From positions 6,510,001 through 6,574,000 of the forward strand of contig NZ_CP107945.1 of assembly GCF_036057275.1 (NCBI RefSeq): a stretch of 64,000 nt of DNA, in the 5' to 3' direction. The translations under genes and the position numbers were made by a program. Source of the stretch: Streptomyces sp. NBC_00390. Lineage in GTDB: Bacteria > Actinomycetota > Actinomycetes > Streptomycetales > Streptomycetaceae. Positions 47,368 to 55,905 of the stretch are shown here, one piece after another. Below the pieces are notes generated by a model. It ran no database searches and was not told the origin of the DNA. It saw only the letters and a program-made list of their open reading frames with translations. Numbering within the stretch: position 1 is the stretch's first letter; each line of letters opens with the position of its first letter.

Positions 47368-47868
47368 ATGACCGACCCAGCCCAGCGCAACCGGTCCGAG
47401 AACCCTGGCGGCGAGCCGTCGGGCGGAGGGGCCGGTGAACAGTCCCGCAGGCCGGCGATGGCCAAGCGAAGCGTCGACGCGGGAGCGCGTGGCCGCACCA
47501 CCATCGCCGACGGGGTGGTGGAGAAGATCGCGGGGCTGGCGGCCCGCGATGTGGTCGGTGTGCATGCGATGGGCGGCGGCAGTGGCTCCCGTACCTTCGG
47601 CGCCGTACGCGACCGGGTACCCGGCGGCAGGTCCAATGCCGCCCGAGGTGTGAAGGCCGAGGTCGGCGAGGTGCAGACGGCTCTCGACCTGGAGATCGTC
47701 GTCGACTACGGCGTCTCGATCGCCGATGTCGCCCGCGCCGTCCGCGAGAACGTCGTCTCCGCCGTGGAGCGGATGACCGGCCTCGAGGTCGTCGAGGTCA
47801 ACATCGCGGTCAGCGACGTGAAGTTGCCGGAAGAGGAAGAGGAAGAGCCGGAGCCACGCATTCAGTAG
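47368..47868 (+). CDS. Asp23/Gls24-family envelope stress response protein
   Basis: 166 residues. A disordered Gly/Ser/Arg-rich N-terminus precedes the Asp23 domain: RTTIADGVVEKIAGLAARDVVGVHAMGGG, then ALDLEIVVDYGVSIADVARAVRENV and a run of Glu at the C-terminus. In firmicutes Asp23 is tethered beneath the membrane by AmaP and supports cell-wall homeostasis. The amaP-like gene four genes downstream in this operon supports the same role. GGAGAGGA precedes the ATG. Confidence 0.93.
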   Translation: MTDPAQRNRSENPGGEPSGGGAGEQSRRPAMAKRSVDAGARGRTTIADGVVEKIAGLAARDVVGVHAMGGGSGSRTFGAVRDRVPGGRSNAARGVKAEVGEVQTALDLEIVVDYGVSIADVARAVRENVVSAVERMTGLEVVEVNIAVSDVKLPEEEEEEPEPRIQ

Positions 47869-47880
47869 AAGGAGCTCAAC

Positions 47881-48072
47881 ATGAGCATGGCGGTGGTCGG
47901 CCTGATGGCGGGCATGGCGCTCGGCTTCGCCGGATACTTCGGCGGCTTCGGGGCATTTCTGCTGGTGGCCGCGTTGGGAGCGGTCGGCTTCATCGGGGGA
48001 CGGTTCCTCGAGGGGGACCTTGAACTCGGCGACTTCTTCCGCAGCCGCGACCGCGGCGACGGGCGGCGGTGA
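47881..48072 (+). CDS. Small glycine-rich membrane protein (DUF2273-like)
   Basis: 63 residues. One or two hydrophobic Gly-rich helices (MAGMALGFAGYFGGFGAFLLVAAL region) are followed by a short charged tail (FFRSRDRGDGRR). Small membrane proteins of this type regularly accompany Asp23/AmaP genes. AAGGAG precedes the ATG by seven bases, and the gene sits 12 bp after the Asp23 gene and 6 bp before the next. Confidence 0.85.
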   Translation: MSMAVVGLMAGMALGFAGYFGGFGAFLLVAALGAVGFIGGRFLEGDLELGDFFRSRDRGDGRR

Positions 48073-48078
48073 GGCGTC

Positions 48079-48423
48079 GTGCCCGTCCCGCGTGTCGCGG
48101 CGGCCGAACGCGGGGCGACCACGATCGCGGACCGCGTCGTCGCGAAGATCGCCGCGCAGGCGGCGCGAGAGGCGATCGGCCGCGTGCCGGAGGGCGGCAC
48201 CTCACCGCACGCCACGGTCACGGTGCACCATGACATCGCCCATGTACGGATCATCCTGGACCTCGACTACCCCTCGGACATCGGCGGCCAGTGCGGTGCG
48301 GTGCGTCGGCGAGTCACCGAGCGGGTAAAGGCGTTGGCGGGGATGGAGGTACCCGAGGTGGCGGTGCAGGTGGAGCAACTGCACTCCGTCCACTCGCGTG
48401 CGGCGCAGGGGAGGATCCGATGA
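48079..48423 (+). CDS. Second Asp23/Gls24-like protein
   Basis: 114 residues, essentially one Asp23 domain: GATTIADRVVAKIAAQAAREAIG, HATVTVHHDIAHVRIILDLDYPSDIGGQCGAVRRRVTERV, then MEVPEVAVQVEQLH. Start GTG at 48079. It overlaps the next gene as ATGA, so translation is coupled. It probably forms mixed assemblies with the first Asp23 protein. Confidence 0.88.
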   Translation: MPVPRVAAAERGATTIADRVVAKIAAQAAREAIGRVPEGGTSPHATVTVHHDIAHVRIILDLDYPSDIGGQCGAVRRRVTERVKALAGMEVPEVAVQVEQLHSVHSRAAQGRIR

Positions 48424-49082
48424 CCGAGTCCGAGTCCGAGGCCCAAAAACCCAGACCACCGGTGCTGGAGCTGGACCAGTCGGCGTCCGCGGCGGCGTAC
48501 GAGCCGGCCTCTTCGGCGGAGCAGGGAGAGGGCGGGAGGGCGGGCCGTTTCTGGTCCGTGCGCCGGGTGCCGGCCGGGCTGCTCGCGCTGGTGGTGCTCG
48601 GGGCGTCGGCCCTGACGCTGTACGACGTCGCGGCGGTGCGCGCCGACCGGCCCGCCATGCAGTGGCGGCGCACCCTGGCGCACGACCTCGATACATGGCG
48701 TCCGGACGAGGTGGGGGTGCTGGCGGTGTCCGCCGCCGCGGTGCTCATCGGTATCTGGCTGATCGTCCTCGCCGTCACGCCGGGGCTGCGCGCGCTGCTC
48801 CCCATGCGCCGCGAGCATCCGCATGTCCGGGCCGCCCTCGAACGGGAGGCGGCGGCCTTTGCGCTGCGCGACCGGGCGATGGAGGTCTCCGGGGTGCAGT
48901 CCGTACGGGTACGGGTGGGGCGTTCGAGGGCGCGGGTGCGGGCGATGTCGCACTTCCGGGAACTCGACGACGTACGGGCCGACCTGGACAGTGCGCTGGG
49001 CGTCGGCCTGAAGGACCTCGGCCTCGCCGCACCGCTCGCGCTGACCGTGCATGTCGTGCGGCCCTCGGCCAGGAAGCGGTGA
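48420..49082 (+). CDS. DUF6286-type two-helix membrane protein
   Basis: 220 residues. A disordered N-terminus is followed by two TM helices (VPAGLLALVVLGASALTLYDV and VLAVSAAAVLIGIWLIVLAV) separated by an external segment with TWRPDEVG. A cytoplasmic C-terminal domain (AFALRDRAMEVSGVQSVRVRVGRSRARV) resembles an Asp23-like fold. It is coupled to the preceding gene by ATGA. It probably anchors or partners the Asp23 proteins at the membrane. Confidence 0.85.
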   Translation: MTESESEAQKPRPPVLELDQSASAAAYEPASSAEQGEGGRAGRFWSVRRVPAGLLALVVLGASALTLYDVAAVRADRPAMQWRRTLAHDLDTWRPDEVGVLAVSAAAVLIGIWLIVLAVTPGLRALLPMRREHPHVRAALEREAAAFALRDRAMEVSGVQSVRVRVGRSRARVRAMSHFRELDDVRADLDSALGVGLKDLGLAAPLALTVHVVRPSARKR

Positions 49083-49087
49083 GGCCG

Positions 49088-49666
49088 ATGCTCCGGGTGG
49101 TCAACCGTGTGCTGGTCGGTCTCGCCGGCCTGGCGCTGGTCTGTGTGGGAGGTGCCGTTCTGGCAGCCGGGACGGGGCTCCCGGTGCCGTCCTGGTGGCC
49201 ATGGGACGGGCCCGACGACGTCCTGCTGAGCGACGCGGACCGCGCCCGGTGGCGGGACGAGGGCTGGTGGTGGCCGGTCGCCATCGCGGTGCTGGCGGTG
49301 GTGGTGCTGCTGACGCTGTGGTGGCTGCTCGCCCAGCTGCGCCGCGCCCGGCTGGCGGAGGTGCTCGTGGACAGCGGGGACGGTGAGGGAGCGCTGCTGC
49401 GGGCCCGGGCACTCGAGGGCGTCCTCACGGGCGAGGCGGAGGCCCTGGACGGCGTGTCGAGGGCCCACGTCAGGCTGACAGGCCGCCGCAGTACGCCCGA
49501 GGCGCGCGTGTCCCTGCTCCTGGAGCCGTACGCGGCTCCGGGCGAAACGCTGTCACACCTCACTGACGAGGCGATCGGCCACGCAAGGGACTCGGCGGGG
49601 CTGGCGTCGTTGCCGGCGGAGGTGAGGATGGGGGCGACGAAGCACAAGGCACGGCGGGTGAGTTGA
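49088..49666 (+). CDS. amaP: Alkaline-shock-response membrane anchor protein AmaP
   Basis: 192 residues. Two TM helices (NRVLVGLAGLALVCVGGAVLAAG and WPVAIAVLAVVVLLTLWWLLAQLR) form an N-terminal hairpin, then a cytoplasmic domain with LRARALEGVLTGEAEALDGVSRAHVRLTGRR. In staphylococci AmaP tethers Asp23 to the membrane. The position as last gene of the Asp23 operon matches that role. The family call rests on architecture and neighbours more than on close identity. Confidence 0.85.
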   Translation: MLRVVNRVLVGLAGLALVCVGGAVLAAGTGLPVPSWWPWDGPDDVLLSDADRARWRDEGWWWPVAIAVLAVVVLLTLWWLLAQLRRARLAEVLVDSGDGEGALLRARALEGVLTGEAEALDGVSRAHVRLTGRRSTPEARVSLLLEPYAAPGETLSHLTDEAIGHARDSAGLASLPAEVRMGATKHKARRVS

Positions 49667-49799
49667 CCCCCGCCCTGCCCGGACCGGCGCGCAGGGGAGG
49701 CCGTGGGGTGCCCCCGGCGGCGGTACCCCAGCCGTCGCCGATGGGTTGCCCGGCCGGCCACGTGCCCCCGGCATCGGCGCGACGTGCCCCCGTCCGGCG

Positions 49800-50555
49800 T
49801 CAGAAGCCGTGGCGGGCGCCGCCGTCCACCGGGAGCATGATCCCTGTCAGGTAGGACGCCGCAGGGGAGAGCAGGAAGGCCGCCGCCGCACCGAACTCGT
49901 CGGGGGTGCCGTAGCGGCGCAGCGGGATGCGGGATTCGTTCATCGAGCGCGCCGCCTCCGCGTCACCGGAGAGTGCGTCGAGCTCGCGCACCCGGTCCGT
50001 GTCGATGCGGGCCGGGAGCAGTCCCACCACACGGATACCGCGGGGGCCCAGCTCGTCCGCGAGGGACTTGGCGAAGCCGGCCAGACCGGGGCGCAGGCCG
50101 TTGGAGACGGTCAGTCCCGGGATGGGTTCGTGCACCGAGCCGGAGAGGACGAAGCCGATGACGCCGCCTTCGCCCAGTTCCGCCGCGGCCGTCCGTGCCA
50201 GCCGCACCGCGCCGAGGAAGACCGACTCGAAAGCCGTCCGCCACTGGTCGTCCGTGTTGTCCGCGGCGAAGCCCGGCGGCGGGCCGCCCACGCTGATCAG
50301 AATGCCGTCGAGGCCGCCGAAGTGCGCGCGCGCCGCGGCGACGAGGCGTTCGGCCCCGGCCGGGTCGGCGTTGTCGCAGGCCACGCCCACCGCGTTCGGC
50401 CCGAGTTCGGTGGCGGCGTCCGCGACCGTCTTCGCGTCCCTCCCCGTGATGACAACCTTCGCACCGTCCGTGACGAGCGCCCGCGCCGCGGCGTTGCCCA
50501 GCCCCCGCGACGCGCCGGTGACGATGTAGACGCGGTCCTTCAGTCCAAGATCCAT
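49800..50555 (-). CDS. Atypical short-chain dehydrogenase/reductase
   Basis: 251 residues of Rossmann fold. The cofactor motif is TGASRGLGNAAARAL, and DNADPAGAERL and LISVGGPPPGF are normal SDR segments. The usual Y-x-x-x-K pair is absent: the region reads VSNGLRPGLAGFAKSLADELG, with Ser/Asn and Arg/Pro where Tyr and Lys should be. This matches a known divergent SDR subgroup whose catalysis is unclear. The gene begins 5 bp after the GH15 gene and is its operon partner. Confidence 0.9.
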   Translation of the reverse strand: MDLGLKDRVYIVTGASRGLGNAAARALVTDGAKVVITGRDAKTVADAATELGPNAVGVACDNADPAGAERLVAAARAHFGGLDGILISVGGPPPGFAADNTDDQWRTAFESVFLGAVRLARTAAAELGEGGVIGFVLSGSVHEPIPGLTVSNGLRPGLAGFAKSLADELGPRGIRVVGLLPARIDTDRVRELDALSGDAEAARSMNESRIPLRRYGTPDEFGAAAAFLLSPAASYLTGIMLPVDGGARHGF

Positions 50556-50560
50556 GGTCC

Positions 50561-52345
50561 CTATCCTGCCGTCCGGTCGGCGCCGAGCGCGAGGGCGGTG
50601 TTCACCAGGCCGATGTGGCTGAACGCCTGCGGGTAGTTCCCGAGCTGCCGCCCGGCCCTCGCGTCGTACTCCTCCGACAGCAGCCCGACGTCGTTGCGGA
50701 GCGCGAGCAGCCGCTCGAACAGGTCCCGGGCCTCGTCCACCCGGCCCGTCACCATCAGCGCGTCCGCGAGCCAGAACGAGCAGACCACGAACTCCCCTTC
50801 GTGCCCCGGCAATCCGTCGACGTCGGCGGCGCCCCTGCTGTAGCGGCGCACCAGCGGACCGGTGCCAAGCTCCGCCCGTACCGCGTCCACCGTGCCGATC
50901 ACCCGCGGGTCGTCCGGAGGCAGGAACCCCACCCGCGGTATCAGCAGCACCGCGGCGTCGAGCTCCTTCGAGCCGTACGACTGGGTGAAGGTGCCCCGCT
51001 GCGGGTCGAAGCCCTTCTCGCACACCTCCCGGTGCACCTCGTCCCGCATCGCCCGCCAGCGCGCCGCGTCGCCGTTCAGCTGGGGAAACTCCTCCAGCGT
51101 GCGCACGGCGCGGTCCGCCGCGACCCACGCCATCACCTTGGAGTGCACGAAGTGCCGCCGCGGCCCGCGTACTTCCCACAGCCCCTCGTCCGGTTGGCGC
51201 CACGTCGACTCCAGGAAGCCCATCAGGCTCAACTGGATGTTCCACGCGTGGCCTTCCGCCGTCAGCCCCGCCTGCCGTCCCAGATAGAGCGAGTCCATGA
51301 CCTCGCCGTACACATCGAGCTGCAGCTGGTTCACCGCGTCGTTGCCGATACGGACCGGCGCCGAGCCCGCGTAGCCGCCGAGCCAGGGCAGCACCGTCTC
51401 CGGCAGCCGGCGCTCACCTGCCACCCCGTACATGACCTGGAGATCGGCCGGATCCCCGGCCACCGCCCGCAGCAGCCAGTCCCGCCAGGCCGCGGCCTCT
51501 TCCACATGTCCCGCCGACAGGAGCGCGCCGAGTGTGAGTGTGGAGTCGCGCAGCCAGCAGTAGCGGTAGTCCCAGTTGCGCACCCCGCCGATGTCCTCCG
51601 GCAGCGATGTGGTGGGCGCGGCGACGATGCCCCCGGTCGGCGCGTACGTCAGCCCCTTCAGCGTGATCAGGGAGCGCATGACGGCCTCGCGGTACGGACC
51701 CGTGTAGCGGCAGCCCGCCGACCACTCGTGCCAGTCGGCGAGGCACTGGTCCAGGGCCTTGTGCGGGTCGATGAGTCCGGGTGCCGGCATGTGCGAGGGA
51801 TGCCAGGTCATGACGAACGCCACCCGCTCGCCCGGTCCGACGGTGAACGACGAGCAGGTGCTGAACTGCTGACCCCATGTCTTGACCTCGGGCTCGCTGC
51901 GCAGCCAGACCGAGTCGGGGCCCGCCACCGCCACCCGGTGTCCGTCCGTGCGCCGCACCCACGGCACCACCGAGCCGTAGTCGAAGCGCAGTCGCAGCGT
52001 GGAGCTCATCTCGACCGAGCCGCTGACCCCTTCCACGATGCGTACGACATCGGGGGCCTTGTCGCGCTGCGGCATGAAGTCGATGACTTTGACCGTGCCG
52101 GTGCGGGTCTCCCACACCGACTCCAGGACCAGCGAATCACCCACGTAGCCCCGCCGGGTGCACGCTTTCGCCCCCTTGGGCGCGATCCGCCAGTGGCCGT
52201 TGTCCTCGCCGCCGATCAGTGCGGCGAAGCAGGCGGGCGAGTCGAAGCGGGGAAGGCACAGCCAGTCCACCGATCCGTCCCTGCCGACCAGCGCGGCAGT
52301 CTGCAGGTCGCCGATGAGCGCGTAGTCCTCGATGCGTTGGGTCAC
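50561..52345 (-). CDS. Glycoside hydrolase family 15 protein (trehalase/glucoamylase-like)
   Basis: 594 residues, cytoplasmic. The N-terminal beta-sandwich domain begins IEDYALIGDLQTAALVGRDGSVDWLCLPRFDSPACFAAL, diagnostic of bacterial GH15. The catalytic alpha/alpha barrel contains PEDIGGVRNWDYRYCWLRDSTL and the second acidic region GHEGEFVVCSFWLADAL. Actinobacterial relatives include GH15 trehalases, so trehalose or a glucan is the likely substrate. This is inferred from the family. Confidence 0.93.
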   Translation of the reverse strand: MTQRIEDYALIGDLQTAALVGRDGSVDWLCLPRFDSPACFAALIGGEDNGHWRIAPKGAKACTRRGYVGDSLVLESVWETRTGTVKVIDFMPQRDKAPDVVRIVEGVSGSVEMSSTLRLRFDYGSVVPWVRRTDGHRVAVAGPDSVWLRSEPEVKTWGQQFSTCSSFTVGPGERVAFVMTWHPSHMPAPGLIDPHKALDQCLADWHEWSAGCRYTGPYREAVMRSLITLKGLTYAPTGGIVAAPTTSLPEDIGGVRNWDYRYCWLRDSTLTLGALLSAGHVEEAAAWRDWLLRAVAGDPADLQVMYGVAGERRLPETVLPWLGGYAGSAPVRIGNDAVNQLQLDVYGEVMDSLYLGRQAGLTAEGHAWNIQLSLMGFLESTWRQPDEGLWEVRGPRRHFVHSKVMAWVAADRAVRTLEEFPQLNGDAARWRAMRDEVHREVCEKGFDPQRGTFTQSYGSKELDAAVLLIPRVGFLPPDDPRVIGTVDAVRAELGTGPLVRRYSRGAADVDGLPGHEGEFVVCSFWLADALMVTGRVDEARDLFERLLALRNDVGLLSEEYDARAGRQLGNYPQAFSHIGLVNTALALGADRTAG

Positions 52346-52375
52346 GCCCCGGCGTGTTCCCCCGGGAGTTGTCCG

Positions 52376-53164
52376 CTATGCCGTCGCGGCAGCCGGCTCG
52401 GGCGCCGGATCCGCCGCCGTGACGGCGCGGTCCTTCTTCTCCCGCCGTACGAGGATCACCCAGCCGACAGGCACGGACGCGGCGAACAGCCACCACTGAA
52501 CCGCGTACGCCATGTGCGCGCCGATGGAGTCGTGGTCGGGGTCCGGGATCGGCTCGATGCTGTCGTCGGCCGGCTCCGGCGCGGTCATCTCCAGATAGCC
52601 GCCCAGCAGGGGCCTGTCCATGGTCCTGGCCTGCTGTTCGCTGTTGATCAGCATCACCTGGCGGGGCGGCAGACCCGACAGGTCCTTGATCCCGCTGGCG
52701 CCGGTCGTCTCGTCGGCCTTGAGCCGGCCGGTGACGGTGACGGTGCCCCGGGGCGCGGCAGGCACGGTGGGGAACGCCTGCTGGTCGGCGGCGGCCGGGA
52801 CCCAGCCCCGGTTGACCAGGACGGCGGAGCCGTCGGCCGGCACCAGGGGGGTGAGGACATGGAAGCCGACCCGGTCGTCGGCGTTGGTGCGGCGGCGCAC
52901 GACGACTTCGTGGGCGGTGTCGAACGTGCCCGTCGCGGTGACCTGCCGCCAGTAGTCGGCGCGGGGGACCGTGTGCCCGGGGGAGCTGAGCTCGTCGACC
53001 GGTACCGGCTTCGCCTCGAGATTCCGGGCGATCAGTGAGTTCTGGGCGACCCGGCGCTCGTGGCGGTGCAGCTGCCAGAAGCCCAGCTCGACCATCGTGG
53101 GGACGAGGACGAGCGCAATGAGGGTGAGGATCACCCACTGCCGGGACAACAGGAAGCGGTACAC
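52376..53164 (-). CDS. SURF1-family cytochrome oxidase assembly protein
   Basis: 262 residues. N-terminal TM helix (WVILTLIALVLVPTMVELGFWQLHRHERR, with the family motif GFWQLxR), a periplasmic domain including HVLTPLVPADGSAVLVNRGWVPA and a C-terminal TM helix (YAVQWWLFAASVPVGWVILVRRE, family motif YAVQWW). SURF1 proteins insert heme a during cytochrome aa3 oxidase assembly. The GTG at 53164 fits the family start VYRFLLSRQW. Confidence 0.95.
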   Translation of the reverse strand: MYRFLLSRQWVILTLIALVLVPTMVELGFWQLHRHERRVAQNSLIARNLEAKPVPVDELSSPGHTVPRADYWRQVTATGTFDTAHEVVVRRRTNADDRVGFHVLTPLVPADGSAVLVNRGWVPAAADQQAFPTVPAAPRGTVTVTGRLKADETTGASGIKDLSGLPPRQVMLINSEQQARTMDRPLLGGYLEMTAPEPADDSIEPIPDPDHDSIGAHMAYAVQWWLFAASVPVGWVILVRREKKDRAVTAADPAPEPAAATA

Positions 53165-53266
53165 GGCCTCGACCGTACCTGCTGACGGCCCGCGGCCCGG
53201 ACGGGGGGTCCCGTCAGGGCCGCGCACACGGGAAGATCCGATTCTGCAATCGGGCCGCCCGCCCCG

Positions 53267-53500
53267 TCACACCTTGTCCACGATGCCCACCCTGCCCTCC
53301 GCACGGGCGCAGTGGCCCCCGCAGTACCAGTGGCCCTCGACTTCGACGCCCTGGCCGATGATCTGGACCCGGCAGTGTTCACAGATGGGCGCCATGCGGT
53401 GAATGGCGCAGGAGAAGCAGTCGAAGACGTGCACCGCGCCCTGCGCGTGCACCTCGAAGGACATGCCGTAGTCGTTTCCGCATACCTCGCAACGTGCCAT
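53267..53500 (-). CDS. Small zinc-ribbon-like protein
   Basis: 77 residues with nine cysteines, including MARCEVCGNDYG, DCFSCAIHRMAPICEHCRV and WYCGGHCARAEG. Two or three C-x-x-C pairs plus His residues suggest at least two structural zinc sites of LIM/zinc-ribbon character. No enzymatic function is evident. It lies 64 bp downstream of the DEDDh exonuclease gene on the same strand. Confidence 0.82.
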   Translation of the reverse strand: MARCEVCGNDYGMSFEVHAQGAVHVFDCFSCAIHRMAPICEHCRVQIIGQGVEVEGHWYCGGHCARAEGRVGIVDKV

Positions 53501-53564
53501 GCGCCACAGGGTGGGACTCAGGACTGGCCGGGGGCGAGCGGGCGGCGGGCGAGTCGCGCCGGGT

Positions 53565-54626
53565 TCACTCCGATGCGGGTGCCGCGGCGGGCGGTGCGGC
53601 GGGTCGTGGTACCGCCGGAACCGCCGCCGGACCGGCGACCGCGGCTGTCTGCGGACCCCCCGGGGAGGGTGCCACGTCCCGCAGCAGCTGGGTGAAGGCC
53701 GCCTCGTCCACGACCGGTGTGCCGTATGCCGCGGCCTTCAGGGTCTTCGACGTAGACGCGTCCGGGTCGTTGGTCACCAGCAGACTCGTCAGCCGCGAGA
53801 CGCTCGTGGCGACATGCAGCCCGGCCTCGATCGCACGGTCCTCCAGAAGCTCGCGCTCGGTCGACGTGTCGCCGGAGAACGCCACCCGCATCCCCTGGAC
53901 CAGCTGCCCGTCCTTCTCGTACCGCCCCGGGTTGGGGTACGGGCACGGCGGGCGTTTGCGCGAGGGCCGCCAGCTGCCGTGTCCGTACGACGGCTGGTAG
54001 CCGATCCGCGGCGTGGCGGGGGAGTCGGACCACTCCGTCAGGGGACGGCATTCGAGCAACGGCAGACGGACCCCGTCACGCGCCGCCGCGTGAAGGCTCG
54101 GCCGGAACGCCTCGGCCAGGACCCGCGCGTCGTCCAGCGCGTGGTGCGCGCGCTGCTGCACGACGCCGAAGTGCGCCGCGAGCGACGCCAGCTTGTGGTT
54201 GGGCAGCGGCAGCCGGAGCTCCTTGGCGAGCGCGATGGTGCACAGGCGCTGCCTCGTCGGCGCCGACCGGCTCGCCCGTGCGTACTCCCTGGCGAGCATC
54301 GACCAGTCGAAGATGGCGTTGTGCGCGACCAGCACCCGGCCGTCGAGCCGGGTGGAGAGCTCCGCTGCGATCTCGCCGAACAGGGGCGCGCCTTCCAGGA
54401 CATCGCTCGTCAGACCGTGGATCCACACAGGCCCCGGATCGCGCTCCGGATTGACCAGCGTGTACCAGTGGTCCTCGACATTGCCGCGGGCGTCGAGACG
54501 GTAGACCGCGGCAGACACTATCCGGTCCTCACGGGCGAGTCCGGTGGTCTCCACGTCGACGACCGCGTACCCCTTCGGATACGCGGCCGGCCACGTCGTC
54601 GCTGCGGTCGTACGGTCGTCGAGCAT
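53565..54626 (-). CDS. DEDDh-family exonuclease with C-terminal BRCT-like domain
   Basis: 353 residues. The exonuclease domain shows VVDVETTGL (first Asp/Glu), VLVAHNAIFDWSML (third acidic residue) and QQRAHHALDDARVLAEAF (catalytic His and last Asp), as in the DNA polymerase III epsilon type. The C-terminal part (MRVAFSGDTSTERELLEDRAIEAGLHVATSVSRLTSLLV) is a BRCT-like module and ends in an Ala/Pro tail. It probably trims 3' ends in DNA repair or RNA processing. ATG at 54626. A GTG two codons upstream is possible. Confidence 0.93.
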   Translation of the reverse strand: MLDDRTTAATTWPAAYPKGYAVVDVETTGLAREDRIVSAAVYRLDARGNVEDHWYTLVNPERDPGPVWIHGLTSDVLEGAPLFGEIAAELSTRLDGRVLVAHNAIFDWSMLAREYARASRSAPTRQRLCTIALAKELRLPLPNHKLASLAAHFGVVQQRAHHALDDARVLAEAFRPSLHAAARDGVRLPLLECRPLTEWSDSPATPRIGYQPSYGHGSWRPSRKRPPCPYPNPGRYEKDGQLVQGMRVAFSGDTSTERELLEDRAIEAGLHVATSVSRLTSLLVTNDPDASTSKTLKAAAYGTPVVDEAAFTQLLRDVAPSPGGPQTAAVAGPAAVPAVPRPAAPPAAAPASE

Positions 54627-54632
54627 GGTCAC

Positions 54633-55024
54633 AGAGAATACGGGCCGTCACTGACAACACTCGCCGCCCCGTGCCCCGGCCTACCCGGCCAGGTGCTGCG
54701 ACCAGGTCCCCGGCTGCCGTCAGTTCCAGGCCCACGGCCGTCAACAGGGCCCGGAAGCAGCAGACATACGGTGCCGCTCGCGTGCTCCGGCACCACCCGA
54801 CCGTGTACCGGCGCGAGAGCGGCCCGCACGTGCCGGACGCGAGCCCGTGCGCCGCCCCGGGATGCGTTTCGCGCTCCGGCGCATCGCGTCCGCGGATGCG
54901 CGCCGCGAACGCCACCGGTTTGTCAGCAGCTCCGCGCCGGTCCAGTGCGGTGCCCGCCTCCACCGGATTCATTTTCCGCGGGTTGGTTCGGACGCGGCAC
55001 AGCACCGGGTGAGACCCTCCCCAG
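54633..55024. other. 392-bp intergenic region, nothing recognised
   Basis: This region lies between the divergent exonuclease and VIT-family genes. Open frames on both strands lack coding character, ribosome sites and recognisable similarity. It presumably holds two promoters. I identify no specific element. Confidence 0.5.
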
Positions 55025-55747
55025 GTGACTGATACGACGGGCGGTCCGCCCCACGAGGAGGCTCATGGCGGCGGTCTCGGCACCCGCCTCAACTGGCTGC
55101 GCGCCGCGGTGCTCGGCGCCAACGACGGTGTCGTCTCCACCGCCGGCCTGGTCGTCGGCGTCGCGGGCGCGACCGGATCCCGGGGCGCCCTGCTCACTGC
55201 GGGCCTGTCCGGGCTGCTGGCCGGGTCCATGTCGATGGCGGCCGGCGAGTATGTCTCCGTCTCCACGCAGCGAGACTCCGAGAAGGCCGCCCTCGCGGTC
55301 GAGAAGCGGGAGCTGAGGGAGCAGCCGGCAGCCGAACTGGAAGAACTGACGCAGCTGTTGGCGGACCGGGGCCTGTCGCCCGAGGTGGCCCGCGAGGCCG
55401 CGGTCCAACTCACCGAACGGGACGCCCTGCGCGCCCACGCCCGGGTCGAACTCGGCATCGATCCGGACCGGTTGACCAACCCCTGGCATGCGGCGGGCGC
55501 GAGTTTCCTGGCGTTCACCGTGGGCGCCCTGCTACCCCTGCTCGCGATCGTGCTGCCCTCGTCGTCCCTGCGTCTGCCTGTCACCGTCGTGTCCGTCCTC
55601 GCGGCCCTCGCCTTCACCGGCTGGTGGAGCGCCCGGCTGGGCGGCGCCGGGGTGGGTCTGGCGGTGCTGCGCAATGTGGGCGGCGGGGCGCTGGCGATGG
55701 CGGTGACGTACGCGACGGGGACGCTGCTGGGAGCGGCGGGGGTGTGA
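55025..55747 (+). CDS. VIT1/CCC1-family iron/manganese transporter
   Basis: 240 residues. Five TM helices: AVLGANDGVVSTAGLVVGVAGA is the TM1 signature, SGLLAGSMSMAAGEYVSVSTQRD the TM2 signature, and three more lie in the C-terminal half. A charged helical insert with LADRGLSPEVAREAAVQL lies between TM2 and TM3, as in bacterial VIT/Dps-like CCC1 proteins. It should export or store Fe2+ or Mn2+. Start GTG at 55025. Confidence 0.93.
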   Translation: MTDTTGGPPHEEAHGGGLGTRLNWLRAAVLGANDGVVSTAGLVVGVAGATGSRGALLTAGLSGLLAGSMSMAAGEYVSVSTQRDSEKAALAVEKRELREQPAAELEELTQLLADRGLSPEVAREAAVQLTERDALRAHARVELGIDPDRLTNPWHAAGASFLAFTVGALLPLLAIVLPSSSLRLPVTVVSVLAALAFTGWWSARLGGAGVGLAVLRNVGGGALAMAVTYATGTLLGAAGV

Positions 55748-55905
55748 ATCACGTCCTGTGCAGGGAGGCACCGGCCCGCCTGATCGTGGACCGGGCGGTG
55801 GCGGGTTCTTGGCGGAAGTCGCCAAAAGCTGCTGACAGCCCCTCTCGCATACTTGTCGGTAACACCATCTAGCCGTGCCCCGTCACCCGCCTCTACGGTG
55901 CCCGC

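Noticed and set aside
54671..55012. Open frames on both strands between the exonuclease and VIT genes
   Set aside because: Amino-acid composition is typical of GC-rich non-coding DNA (Arg/Pro/Ala), starts are unsupported and no family is recognised.
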